This document shows, in pieces, positions 30,251 to 37,187 of a DNA stretch of 37,187 nucleotides. A model generated the notes under the pieces. It searched no databases and was not told where the DNA came from. It saw only the letters and a list, made by a program, of their open reading frames with translations. Location: the NCBI RefSeq assembly GCF_001591465.1, contig NZ_BCUY01000039.1, forward strand, positions 1 through 37,187, in the 5' to 3' direction. This DNA comes from Cytobacillus firmus NBRC 15306 (lineage in GTDB: Bacteria > Bacillota > Bacilli > Bacillales > Cytobacillaceae). The position numbers were made by a program, and so were the translations under genes. Each line of letters starts with the position of its first letter. The first letter of the stretch is position 1.

Positions 30251-30511
30251 TTAGTCGTTCGAGTTGCCGCCTTTTCGGCCGATTTCTTCATAGAAATCGC
30301 GGTCATGATTTTCACTTGTTGCTTCTCCGCCTTTACGTCCAATTTCCTGGTAGAATTCCTTGTCATGATTTTCAGCTGTTGCTTCTCCGCCTTTGGAGCC
30401 GATTTCCTGATAGAATTCCTTATCATGGTTGCGGCTTGTTGCTTCTCCGCCCATGCGTCCCCGTTCCTCACGAGACATTTTATCGTTGTTATTATTGTTG
30501 TTTTTAGCCAT
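30251..30511 (-). CDS. GsiB-like stress protein (KGG repeat)
   Basis: The 86-residue hydrophilic protein has an Asn-rich start (MAKNNNNNNDKMSREERGR) and three tandem ~20-residue repeats of the form GGEATxxNHDKEFYQEIGxK, ending KGGNSND. This is the group 1 LEA/KGG pattern of B. subtilis GsiB, a strongly SigmaB-induced protectant. The repeats are visible in DNA as a 60-bp period. The upstream region carries a SigmaB-type promoter and a strong AAGGAGATG ribosome binding site. An overlapping frame on the same strand is a shadow. Confidence 0.9.
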   Translation of the reverse strand: MAKNNNNNNDKMSREERGRMGGEATSRNHDKEFYQEIGSKGGEATAENHDKEFYQEIGRKGGEATSENHDRDFYEEIGRKGGNSND

Positions 30512-30560
30512 AATCTTTCATCTCCTTTTTTGTTTGTGTTTTGTTGCTACACTCCTTTAA

Positions 30561-30585
30561 ATATCCGTTTTTGGGAGAATCAAAC
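30561..30585 (-). promoter_or_regulatory. SigmaB-type promoter of the gsiB-like gene
   Basis: On the minus strand GTTTGA (30585-30580), 13 bp, then GGATAT (30566-30561), close to the SigmaB consensus GTTTAA-N12-15-GGGTAT. The predicted start gives a leader of about 40 nt. Confidence 0.6.
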
Positions 30586-31003
30586 GCATGAAAGAAAGAT
30601 GTTATATGCTTGTCTTAATTGTAATTTGATTTCCAATTTTTAAAATGATTCTAAAAAGCGATGGGTTTGGGGTCGGGGTTTGGACTCTTCGGGTGCTTTT
30701 TCTCGCTTATGTGTGTAAAGTTGGCTCTGGTTCAGACTCTGGGGTCACTTTTCCTGCTCCTTCTGTCTGAAGTTAGACCTGATTCAGACTCTACGGTTGC
30801 TTTTTCCCCCTTTTGTGTCTGAAGTTGACACAGGTTCGGACTCTACGAGCGCTTTTCCCCCTTTTGTGTCTGAAGTTGACACAGGTTCGGACTCAAATTC
30901 CAGGTTTCCCGCCTGCTCTGTCTGAAGTTGAGCCGGGTTCAGACTCTATATCCACTTTTCCCGCTCCCACTGTCCGAAGCTGACTGTGGACCTGCCACAA
31001 AAA
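30586..31003. other. Intergenic region between spoIIR and the gsiB-like gene
   Basis: Mostly filled by tandem repeat array 2 (30677-30985). The remaining ~90 bp upstream of the SigmaB promoter is AT-rich with no recognised feature. Confidence 0.6.
30677..30985 (+). repeat. Tandem array of the TCYGAA/TTCRGA hairpin unit, array 2 (largest)
   Basis: About five to six units of 51-54 bp, each GTCTGAAGTTGACNCAGGTT or a variant, then CGGACTC, then a spacer such as GCTTTTTCCCCCTTTTG. Arms vary in a paired way: TCTGAA with TTCAGA in some units, TCCGAA with TTCGGA in array 1. It has no coding potential. Confidence 0.85.
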
Positions 31004-31028
31004 GAAAAACCCTGCTCTGCAGCAAGGC
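31004..31028 (-). terminator. Intrinsic terminator of spoIIR
   Basis: On the minus strand CCTTGCT and AGCAGGG pair (one G-T) around GCAG, followed by TTTTTC. Confidence 0.75.
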
Positions 31029-31703
31029 TTAACCAAAGATTTTCTCCCAAATTTCCACTAAGAAGAATTTTACTTCTACTGGTTCTTCATCTTCCTCTGT
31101 ATAAACCGGAGGGGTTTCTTTTGCGGAGTCTGTGTCAGCCGCGACTTCTTCTGCTTGTACTACTCCCTTCTTTTCTCCTTCTTCAAATCCTTCGCTTACC
31201 GCTACTCCGTTTGAGAAGTCAAGGAAGCATAGAGGAGGGAATAGCACGCACCACCAGTTGGCGCCTTGTCCTTCGCCAAGAGTGATTAAGATTGCTTCGT
31301 ATTCGCCTGCAGGATACAAGAATTGTCCGTATAATTTCGTCGGGAAACTGACTTTTCCAAAGTCGGCATTTACACTCTGGTTCGATCCTTCTTCAGCTAC
31401 TACTTGTTCGGCAATCTTCTGAATCTCAGGCAATCTGGACTGGATCAGTTCGCGGGCATCTTCGATAGAAGTCAGCTCTGCCACCCACTCTGTGATTTCT
31501 GCATTTACTGCGTCCCTTACTTTTCTTTTAATCGCCTGGTCTTCTTCATTATCGCTATTGGCCAGAATGCGCAGCCTGATGGCCTCATTTGGTATTACCA
31601 TCGGTTCATCAGCTGTCACTTCTGTCTGCGGTATATATAAACTTAAAATGGTTCCTAAGGATAAAATCAGTACATATAATTTCACAATCGTTTTTGTGTT
31701 CAT
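31029..31703 (-). CDS. spoIIR: Stage II sporulation protein R
   Basis: This 224-residue protein is made in the forespore under SigmaF and secreted into the intermembrane space, where it triggers SpoIIGA to process pro-SigmaE in the mother cell. An N-terminal membrane/signal segment (about 3-25) is followed by the conserved domain: IRLRILANSDNEEDQAIKRK, VRDAVN, FPTKLYGQFLYPAGEYEAIL and GANWWCVLFPPLCFLDFSNG. The C-terminus is acidic and ends in KFFLVEIWEKIFG. The start is taken at the second of two adjacent ATGs (31703); 31706 is equally possible. A 13-bp palindrome (TCCACACTGTGGA, minus strand) lies 26 bp upstream; no SigmaF promoter could be assigned. Confidence 0.95.
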   Translation of the reverse strand: MNTKTIVKLYVLILSLGTILSLYIPQTEVTADEPMVIPNEAIRLRILANSDNEEDQAIKRKVRDAVNAEITEWVAELTSIEDARELIQSRLPEIQKIAEQVVAEEGSNQSVNADFGKVSFPTKLYGQFLYPAGEYEAILITLGEGQGANWWCVLFPPLCFLDFSNGVAVSEGFEEGEKKGVVQAEEVAADTDSAKETPPVYTEEDEEPVEVKFFLVEIWEKIFG

Positions 31704-31792
31704 CATTTCCGGCACCATCCCTTCACTATCCACAGTGTGGACAGGATGGCAGATTCTTAAACTATTAAAATTAATATTTTTCTAGTTTCTAT

Positions 31793-31825
31793 TATTCGAC
31801 AAAATTCGGGTGGTGCCTGTCACCC
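31793..31825 (-). repeat. 33-bp dispersed repeat at the 3' end of prmC
   Basis: Near-identical to 27708-27740. It can form CGGGTG/CACCCG around eight bases followed by AATTTT, so it may terminate prfA-prmC. It supplies the last Gly codon and the TGA stop of prmC. Confidence 0.8.
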
Positions 31826-32689
31826 GATCTCCGCAAAAACCATCCGGTCTTTGCCGTTTATATCGTAGATGGTTTCGATATTGGCCTGTGGAAAAGTCTT
31901 TTGCAGTAGTGCAGAAACTGCTGCACTTTGGCCGACTCCTACCTCGAAACCGATGAGGGCACGGTCTTTGATGACAGCTGGCAGCTCTGCCATAAAGCGC
32001 TTGTATAGATCCAGTCCATCTTCCCCTGCAAAGAGGGCACGATGCGGCTCGTGCTTGGTGACTACATCTGACATCCACTCGATATCCCTTTCCGGTATAT
32101 ACGGAGGGTTTGATAGAATGATATCAAATTTCTTTCCTTTTGAGATGAGGGGCTGGAGAAGGTCTCCTTGGAAAAATTCGATTTTCGCGCCATTCTGTTC
32201 TGCATTTTTTTCAGCAAGCTCAAGGGTCGGCCCATAGATATCTGTGGCCGTGACCGTTAATTCCGGTTTCTCGAGCTTCATCGTAACAGCAATCGCTCCG
32301 CTCCCGGTGCCGATGTCCGCTAATTCAAGCCCATTTACAGTGCCAAACAGCTTGTTCATTTTCTGCAGAGCGTTATAAACCAGTTCTTCTGTTTCCGGCC
32401 TTGGAATAAGGACATCTTCATTCACCTGGAAGGTGCGGCCGTAAAACTCTTCAGATCCGATAATATACTGAACAGGCTGGCCCGCTGCGTGTGCCTGCAC
32501 AGCTCTTTGGAATTCAGACAGGATTTCCGGATTCAGTTTTTCACGCAGATTAGCCAGAAAGCTTGCCCTGCTCATCTTCATAAAATGCTGCAATAGCAGC
32601 TCACCAGCATTCTCATCACGATTTGACGTCTTTAAAAAAGAAGAAGCCCAGTTGAGGGCTTCATATACTTTCATCGTTGAATTACTCAT
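31820..32689 (-). CDS. prmC: Peptide chain release factor glutamine methyltransferase
   Basis: The 289-residue SAM-dependent enzyme methylates the Gln of the GGQ motif in release factors. An N-terminal helical domain (to about 85, with [20 protein letters not shown]) is followed by a Rossmann methyltransferase domain with [20 protein letters not shown] and the catalytic NPPY ([10 protein letters not shown]). ATG 32689 overlaps the prfA stop by eight bases; an ATG at 32674 (MKVYEALNW) matches the usual N-terminus and is the alternative. The final Gly and stop come from a dispersed repeat. Confidence 0.94.
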   Translation of the reverse strand: MSNSTMKVYEALNWASSFLKTSNRDENAGELLLQHFMKMSRASFLANLREKLNPEILSEFQRAVQAHAAGQPVQYIIGSEEFYGRTFQVNEDVLIPRPETEELVYNALQKMNKLFGTVNGLELADIGTGSGAIAVTMKLEKPELTVTATDIYGPTLELAEKNAEQNGAKIEFFQGDLLQPLISKGKKFDIILSNPPYIPERDIEWMSDVVTKHEPHRALFAGEDGLDLYKRFMAELPAVIKDRALIGFEVGVGQSAAVSALLQKTFPQANIETIYDINGKDRMVFAEIG

Positions 32690-33761
32690 TGGATGCACTG
32701 TCCAGCTTGGCAGATTGCTCTTCCACGATAAGCGCGTCAATAACCTCATCAAGTTTTCCTTGAAGGATCTGATCAAGCTTTTGGATCGTTAAGCCGATGC
32801 GGTGATCGGTTACACGGTTTTGCGGGAAGTTGTACGTACGTATACGCTCAGAGCGGTCTCCGGTACCAACTGCTGATTTACGCTGCTGGTCATATTCCGC
32901 CTGTGCTTCCTGCTGGAACTTATCATAAACACGGGCACGAAGAACCTTCATCGCTTTTTCTTTATTTTTGATTTGTGACTTTTCATCCTGGCAGGATACA
33001 ACCGTCCCTGTCGGCAAGTGAGTCAGACGAACAGCTGACATCGTCGTATTAACACTCTGTCCTCCAGGTCCGCTTGAAGCAAAGGTATCCACACGGATAT
33101 CTTTTTCATGAATTTCGATTTCCACCTCTTCTGCTTCCGGAAGAACCGCAACCGTTGCCGTTGAAGTGTGAATGCGCCCGCCGGATTCGGTCTCCGGTAC
33201 GCGCTGAACACGGTGTGCGCCATTTTCAAACTTAAGCTTGGAATATGCGCCATTTCCGTTGATCATGAAGATGATTTCCTTATAGCCGCCTACACCCGTA
33301 GAGCTGGCTTCAATGACATCGATCTTCCAGCCCTGCGTCTCGGCAAAGCGGCTGTACATGCGGTATAGGTCACCTGCAAATAAGGCAGCTTCATCACCGC
33401 CGGCTGCACCGCGGATTTCCATAATAACATTTTTATCATCATTCGGGTCTTTTGGAATAAGAAGGATTTTCAATCGTGCTTCCAGGTCCTCTTTTCTTTC
33501 CTCAAGCTCAGCCAGTTCTTCTTTTACCATTTCGCGCATTTCTGCATCCAGCTTCTCTTCAAGCATGGCACGCGCATCCTGATACTGCTCTTTCACTTCT
33601 TTATATTCGCGGTATGTGTCAACAGTTTCCTGAATACCGGACTGTTCTTTTGAATATTCGCGAAGCTTTTTCGGATCATTGACAATTTCCGGATCGCTCA
33701 AAAGCTCATTTAATCTTTCATAACGGTCCTCGACAGATTGAAGACGATCAAACACAGCCAT
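32682..33761 (-). CDS. prfA: Peptide chain release factor 1
   Basis: The 359-residue class I release factor reads UAA and UAG. The codon-recognition PxT is P189-E-T191 ([13 protein letters not shown]), and the catalytic GGQ is at 233-235 ([18 protein letters not shown]). The N-terminal coiled-coil domain is complete. It is first in a two-gene unit with prmC, behind a near-consensus promoter. Confidence 0.97.
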   Translation of the reverse strand: MAVFDRLQSVEDRYERLNELLSDPEIVNDPKKLREYSKEQSGIQETVDTYREYKEVKEQYQDARAMLEEKLDAEMREMVKEELAELEERKEDLEARLKILLIPKDPNDDKNVIMEIRGAAGGDEAALFAGDLYRMYSRFAETQGWKIDVIEASSTGVGGYKEIIFMINGNGAYSKLKFENGAHRVQRVPETESGGRIHTSTATVAVLPEAEEVEIEIHEKDIRVDTFASSGPGGQSVNTTMSAVRLTHLPTGTVVSCQDEKSQIKNKEKAMKVLRARVYDKFQQEAQAEYDQQRKSAVGTGDRSERIRTYNFPQNRVTDHRIGLTIQKLDQILQGKLDEVIDALIVEEQSAKLDSASNE

Positions 33762-33851
33762 TCACCTCAATTTTTTATCCAATAACCGCGGGATATTTCC
33801 CGGCGGGGTATAGTTAATTTTATTTTAAATCCGTAACAGCTTAACATTCTA

Positions 33852-33880
33852 ATTATAGTATAGCTGATAGTTACAGTCAA
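33852..33880 (-). promoter_or_regulatory. Sigma-A promoter of prfA-prmC
   Basis: On the minus strand TTGACT (33880-33875), 17 bp, then TATAAT (33857-33852). One mismatch overall. Confidence 0.85.
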
Positions 33881-33925
33881 AACGATTCATGGCTTTCTTT
33901 TCTCCAGGAATTTTCAGAAAAATCA

Positions 33926-33954
33926 TTGCGGGATATTGCGATATCCGATATATT
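33926..33954 (+). promoter_or_regulatory. Possible gntR promoter with an embedded palindrome
   Basis: TTGCGG (33926-33931), 17 bp, TATATT (33949-33954). The spacer holds the perfect inverted repeat GGATAT-TGCG-ATATCC (33931-33946), a plausible autoregulatory operator. The predicted start of transcription falls at or next to the gntR ATG (33961). Confidence 0.45.
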
Positions 33955-33960
33955 GGTTTT

Positions 33961-34614
33961 ATGAAAAATAAAAACATTACACCTATCAAACGTTTGTCCC
34001 TTAGAGATGAAGTTTACGAAACACTTAAGAAAAATATTATCCAGCTTGTTTTTGAACCGGGTTCGCGCCTTCATGACAAGGAGCTTGCAGAAGACTTTGG
34101 GATCAGCCGCACTCCTGTCCGGGAAGCCTTAAAGCGGCTTGAGGATGAGGGGCTCGTTGTATCGACGCCCGGTTCATCAACCCGAGTCACACCTCTAAAT
34201 GAAGAGGGTGCCAGCCACACCTTTCCTGTGGCAGCTTCCCTGCATGCTTTAGGTGCAAGGCTTGGCGTTCCCCGCTTAATGCCAAGTGATTTTGAAAGAC
34301 TTGAGGCAGCCAATAAAAAGCTGGAGGCGGCCATGAAAAAACAGGATATTCTTAGTGCAGTACAAGCAGATGAAACCTTCCACGAGGTTTATCTTTCTGC
34401 TGCAAATAATCCCGAAATTATCTCTGCATTAAAGAGGATTATGCCCAAAATTCAGCGTCTGGAGATTGCTCAATTTGGATCATTGAATGGGCTGAAATCT
34501 GTTGAGCAGCACATGAGGATTATAGAAGCGAGCAGGCAGGGCCAGGAGCAGCTGGCATCCAGACTGGTGGAGGAAAACTGGCTGAGCCTTGGCGGGCTTT
34601 TAACAGGGAAATGA
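33961..34614 (+). CDS. GntR-family transcriptional regulator (FadR/FCD type)
   Basis: The 217-residue regulator has a winged helix-turn-helix (about 10-78: RLSLRDEVYETLKKNIIQ, then LHDKELAEDFGISRTPVREA and LKRLEDEGLVV) and an all-helical FCD-like effector domain (about 85-215). The ATG at 33961 starts the conserved part; an ATG at 33889 adds 24 non-conserved residues. Neither has a clear ribosome binding site, and the first may be leaderless. It lies 11 bp before the DMT transporter gene, so it probably controls that gene and itself. The effector is unknown. Confidence 0.85.
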   Translation: MKNKNITPIKRLSLRDEVYETLKKNIIQLVFEPGSRLHDKELAEDFGISRTPVREALKRLEDEGLVVSTPGSSTRVTPLNEEGASHTFPVAASLHALGARLGVPRLMPSDFERLEAANKKLEAAMKKQDILSAVQADETFHEVYLSAANNPEIISALKRIMPKIQRLEIAQFGSLNGLKSVEQHMRIIEASRQGQEQLASRLVEENWLSLGGLLTGK

Positions 34615-34625
34615 GGTGAACTCGT

Positions 34626-35588
34626 ATGAAAGCTATTCTATTAGGTGTTTGCTCCGCCTTCTTCTTTGCTTTTACCTTTGTTTTGAACCGGGCAATGGAA
34701 ATGGATGGCGGGAGCTGGCTATGGAGTGCATCGCTCCGCTATTTTTTCATGATTCCCCTCTTGGGTGCCATTGTGATATTCAGAGGAAATTTACGTTCAT
34801 TATTTACTGAGATGAAAAAAGCTCCGGGGCAATGGCTGTTATGGAGCTTTATTGGCTTCGGTTTATTTTATGCTCCGTTATGTTTTGCAGCGGCCTATGG
34901 TCCCGGCTGGCTGATTGCCGGCACCTGGCAGATTACGATTATCTCCGGCTCCCTGCTTGCACCGCTGTTTTTTGTTGCCTTTCAAAATGGAAATGGAACT
35001 GCGAGGGTTAGAGGAAAAATCCCCATTCGAGGTTTGATGATGAGTCTGATTATCCTTCTTGGAGTTGCTGTGATGCAAGTCGAGCATGCCTCCTCCATTT
35101 CATTTCGCGATACGATGCTTGTAATCATACCTCTGGTTATCGCATCCTTTGCCTATCCGTTAGGCAACCGCAAAATGATGGATGTGTGCGAAAATCGGCT
35201 GGATGCCTACCAGCGTGTGCTTGGGATGACAATTGCCAGTCTTCCATTTTGGTTCATTCTATCAGCAGCCGCCCTGGCAACAAACGGAGTGCCCAGTTTC
35301 AGCCAGGTCACTCAGTCCGGATTAGTCGCCCTTTTTTCCGGCGTATTTGCTACAGTTCTTTTCTTTGCAGCCACCGACCTTGTCAGGGGCAATATGCAAA
35401 AGCTGGGAGCGGTGGAAGCAACACAATCTCTCGAGGTCCTTTTCGCTGTTCTTGGGGAAGTGGTGCTGCTGGCAAGCCCGCTGCCATCCGGAATTTCTTT
35501 GACAGGGATGGCCCTTGTGATTATTGGTATGGTGCTGCACAGTTATGTGACCTCGAACAAAGTCTTGTTGAAAAGAAAAGCTGCGTAA
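34626..35588 (+). CDS. DMT-superfamily exporter (multidrug resistance efflux transporter family)
   Basis: The 320-residue membrane protein has about ten helices in the two-repeat EamA/DMT arrangement (MKAILLGVCSAFFFAFTFVL at the start; a second repeat from about 160). The segments LNRAMEMDGGSWLWSASLRY and GPGWLIAGTWQITIISGSLL resemble the EmrE-like efflux family PF13536. The substrate cannot be inferred. It has a GAGGTGA ribosome binding site and forms a plus-strand two-gene unit with gntR, inserted among minus-strand housekeeping genes, which suggests an accessory acquisition. It ends at a shared terminator. Confidence 0.85.
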   Translation: MKAILLGVCSAFFFAFTFVLNRAMEMDGGSWLWSASLRYFFMIPLLGAIVIFRGNLRSLFTEMKKAPGQWLLWSFIGFGLFYAPLCFAAAYGPGWLIAGTWQITIISGSLLAPLFFVAFQNGNGTARVRGKIPIRGLMMSLIILLGVAVMQVEHASSISFRDTMLVIIPLVIASFAYPLGNRKMMDVCENRLDAYQRVLGMTIASLPFWFILSAAALATNGVPSFSQVTQSGLVALFSGVFATVLFFAATDLVRGNMQKLGAVEATQSLEVLFAVLGEVVLLASPLPSGISLTGMALVIIGMVLHSYVTSNKVLLKRKAA

Positions 35589-35618
35589 AAAAATGCCCTG
35601 GTAAGCAGGGCATTTTAC
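35586..35618. terminator. Bidirectional terminator between the DMT and lipoprotein genes
   Basis: AAAATGCCCTG and CAGGGCATTTT pair around GTAAG, with T runs in both directions. It overlaps both stop codons. Confidence 0.85.
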
Positions 35619-36055
35619 GTGCGGTCTTCCTGAACCTTTACTTCAATATGATAACGGGGAAGAGCCTTGATCAGCATTTTGTGCAGTTGGGCTTGAGCAT
35701 CAATTTTTTCCTGATGGGTCATATTGCCTCGCCGATAAGCTGTCACCCACATATCTTCTCCATTAACCCAGACAGCTCCAGGCCGAAATCCTTCATGTGC
35801 AGCAATCACCTTGCGGGCATGGTCGATATCATCCTGGTTATCCAGGCGCTTGCCGTCAAAATTGATAAAGTTCGGATTTTGGTCTCCGCTCATCGTCCGG
35901 TCCATTGTATCATTGTCCTCCGTGCGGTCCAAATCATTATTGATGAATGATACGCCATCCCGGCTCTCATGGTCATACTCACTTTCAGTTGCTTTATTGT
36001 TGGCACAGCCAGCCATAAATGCGAGCATCAGAAGGAATATACTCAGCTTCTTCAT
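35615..36055 (-). CDS. YhcN/YlaJ-like sporulation lipoprotein
   Basis: The 146-residue protein has a lipoprotein signal (MKKLSIFLLMLAFMAGC) with the lipobox Cys at about residue 17. An acidic low-complexity stretch follows (about 25-60, many D/E/N), and then a C-terminal domain (DDIDHARKVIAAHEGFRPGA, then WVTAYRRGNMTHQEKI) that resembles the YhcN/YlaJ spore lipoproteins. ATG 36055 is used, with AAGGAGGTGG upstream; the GTG at 36064 is inside that site. It is anchored outside the membrane, probably in sporulating cells or spores. Confidence 0.8.
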   Translation of the reverse strand: MKKLSIFLLMLAFMAGCANNKATESEYDHESRDGVSFINNDLDRTEDNDTMDRTMSGDQNPNFINFDGKRLDNQDDIDHARKVIAAHEGFRPGAVWVNGEDMWVTAYRRGNMTHQEKIDAQAQLHKMLIKALPRYHIEVKVQEDRT

Positions 36056-36395
36056 TTCTTCCACCTCCTTTTTATAGCATGTCCGCTAGAGGGAGGAATG
36101 TGCGGTCCAAAATAAGGCAGAGCTGGGGCGGGAAGGCATTGATGTTTGATTTGGCTGAAGACATGGCGGCCATTTGTCTTAGTTTGTATCTTGAAGTTGA
36201 TTCAGATTCGGACTCTGACTCCCGGATTTTCGATTTTTGTGTCTGAAGTTAACTCAAGTTCGGACTCAGTCTCCCGGATTTTTGCTTTTTGTGTCTGAAG
36301 TTGACCCAAGTTTGGACTCACTCACGGATTTTTCGCGGATCTTCTGCTTTTCGGCTTCATGAACTCTTCATGTCGGCCAATTCTACTCGGCAAAA
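36056..36395. other. Intergenic region between tdk and the lipoprotein gene
   Basis: Holds tandem repeat array 3 (36190-36335). The rest (36070-36185) shows no supported gene; the lipoprotein promoter should be here but was not identified. Confidence 0.6.
36190..36335 (+). repeat. Tandem array of the TCYGAA/TTCRGA hairpin unit, array 3
   Basis: Three units of about 55-57 bp: TGAAGTTGATTCAGATTCGG, then GTCTGAAGTTAACTCAAGTT, then GTCTGAAGTTGACCCAAGTT, each followed by (C/T)GGACTC and a spacer with CCCGGATTTT. Same orientation as arrays 1 and 2. Confidence 0.8.
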
Positions 36396-36428
36396 TAAAA
36401 AAACTGCCCGGAACACACCAGGGCAGAG
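36396..36428 (-). terminator. Intrinsic terminator of tdk
   Basis: On the minus strand CTGCCC and GGGCAG pair around about 11 bases, followed by TTTTTTT. Confidence 0.8.
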
Positions 36429-36446
36429 AGATCGTTAAGTATGAAT

Positions 36447-37067
36447 TTATGATAAAAACTCGGTTGTCTTCTGTTTTTCTAAAACATTGGGTGATTTGGG
36501 GACTTCATGGTGATGGCGGCAGCGCGGTTCATATGCTTCTGAGGCGCCAACTAAAATAACCGGGTCATCATATGAAGCTGGATTTCCATTGATCAGGCGC
36601 TGTGTGCGGCTTGCAGGTGATCCGCAGACGGCACAGACGGCTTGAAGCTTTGTTACCAATTCTGCTATCGCCATGATGGCAGGCATTTGGCCAAACGGCT
36701 CCCCTCGGAAATCCTGGTCAAGTCCGGCAGCGATGACACGATGTCCGCTGTCAGCCAGGTGCTGAATGACTTTGACAATTTCATCATCAAAAAATTGCAC
36801 TTCATCGATAGCAATCAAATCAGTTTCAGGTGTAATGTATTTAAAAATATCGGTAGACTGGGTCAGGGGTTTAGCTATGACCGAAGTTCCATTATGTGAA
36901 ACGACAGCTTCATCACTATATCGGTTATCAATCTGCGGTTTGAATACAGCGATTTGCTGTTTGGCGAACTGAGCTCTGCGCACACGGCGAATCAGTTCTT
37001 CTGATTTGCCGGAGAACATGCTGCCGCAAATGACTTCCACCCATCCGTGATGATTCATAACGTACAT
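36447..37067 (-). CDS. tdk: Thymidine kinase
   Basis: The 206-residue type II thymidine kinase phosphorylates (deoxy)thymidine in salvage. The P-loop is GSMFSGKS (15-22), and the catalytic Glu is E89 in IDEVQFF. The zinc lasso ligands are C145 and C148 (CAVCGSPAS) with C183 and H186 near the C-terminus (YEPRCRHHH). The lasso motif [20 protein letters not shown] is intact. The start ATG 37067 has GGAAGGAG nine bases upstream. Confidence 0.97.
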   Translation of the reverse strand: MYVMNHHGWVEVICGSMFSGKSEELIRRVRRAQFAKQQIAVFKPQIDNRYSDEAVVSHNGTSVIAKPLTQSTDIFKYITPETDLIAIDEVQFFDDEIVKVIQHLADSGHRVIAAGLDQDFRGEPFGQMPAIMAIAELVTKLQAVCAVCGSPASRTQRLINGNPASYDDPVILVGASEAYEPRCRHHHEVPKSPNVLEKQKTTEFLS

Positions 37068-37142
37068 GAACGGCCTCTCCTTCCTCGTTCTAACTAATAG
37101 AATGGCTTGTTTAATAACAAAATATAAAATTTTTTACGTGAT

Positions 37143-37187
37143 AACTGTCCAGCTTCAGCGCCTACCCCCTCGAGGTCACAAGCCAAG
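37143..37187 (-). repeat. Edge copy of the ~115-bp hairpin repeat (copy E), truncated by the window end
   Basis: The reverse complement reads GGCTTGTGACC, TCGAGGGGGT, AGGCGCTGAAGCTGGAC, matching the right arm of copy A. The window stops almost exactly where copy D begins at the other edge. Confidence 0.8.

Noticed and set aside
30214-30471. Second minus-strand frame within the gsiB-like gene
   Set aside because: An out-of-frame shadow of the 60-bp repeats; the other frame has the KGG motifs, promoter and ribosome binding site.
31704-31800. SigmaF promoter of spoIIR
   Set aside because: A GTTTA -35-like element is present, but no GGNNANANT-type -10 at 15-16 bp spacing.
35186-35950. 254-codon plus-strand open frame overlapping the DMT and lipoprotein genes
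   Set aside because: It is out of frame with the clear DMT transporter, crosses a strong bidirectional terminator and has no ribosome binding site.

Overview
The window is a chromosomal stretch from a member of the Bacillaceae, a Gram-positive, endospore-forming Firmicute. The evidence is a sporulation gene (spoIIR), strong AGGAGG-type ribosome binding sites, a Bacillus-order atp operon, and the tdk / prfA-prmC / spoIIR / ywlB-ywlC-mntP-ywlE-rpiB-ywlG / glyA-upp / atp block known from Bacillus subtilis and relatives. The genus cannot be fixed from sequence alone; a Cytobacillus/Mesobacillus-like bacillus is a reasonable guess. Almost all genes are on the minus strand, so biological order runs from right to left.

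Right to left: thymidine kinase (tdk); a YhcN/YlaJ-like lipoprotein; a plus-strand gntR-DMT transporter pair; prfA-prmC (release factor 1 and its methyltransferase); spoIIR; a gsiB-like stress gene behind a SigmaB-type promoter; ywlB and ywlC with a dense DnaA-box cluster between and inside them; mntP with a structured leader; ywlE followed by a chemoreceptor gene; rpiB-ywlG; glyA; upp-mnaA; a MerR-like coiled-coil gene with a small membrane protein gene; a secreted serine hydrolase; a Vpr-like subtilase; the complete ATP synthase operon atpZ-I-B-E-F-H-A-G-D-C; an ftsZ gene outside any division cluster; a short divergent accessory region (two small unknown genes and a LysM-3D cell-wall protein); and the first genes of a Nuo-type complex I operon (nuoA-B-C-D-H), which runs off the left edge.

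The genes fall into energy conservation (Nuo and ATP synthase), translation termination and tRNA modification (prfA, prmC, ywlC), nucleotide and one-carbon salvage (tdk, upp, glyA), cell wall and division (mnaA, ftsZ, LysM-3D), and sporulation/stress (spoIIR, gsiB, YhcN-like).

The less ordinary content lies in the non-coding DNA and in gene context. (1) A modular, about 115-bp hairpin repeat lies between atpC and ftsZ, on both sides of atpG in inverted orientation, and at both window edges; stem changes between copies compensate each other. (2) Arrays of 51-60-bp units with a TCYGAA/TTCRGA hairpin fill three intergenic gaps. (3) A 33-bp repeat supplies the last Gly codon and the stop codon of both mntP and prmC. 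(4) The nuo promoter carries a 12-bp palindrome on its -35 box and a Rex-like site in its leader. (5) ftsZ is solitary and has a terminator-like hairpin in its leader. (6) NuoC has a roughly 215-residue Ala/Lys tandem-repeat extension. No tRNA, rRNA, CRISPR array, insertion-sequence transposase or prophage gene was seen.
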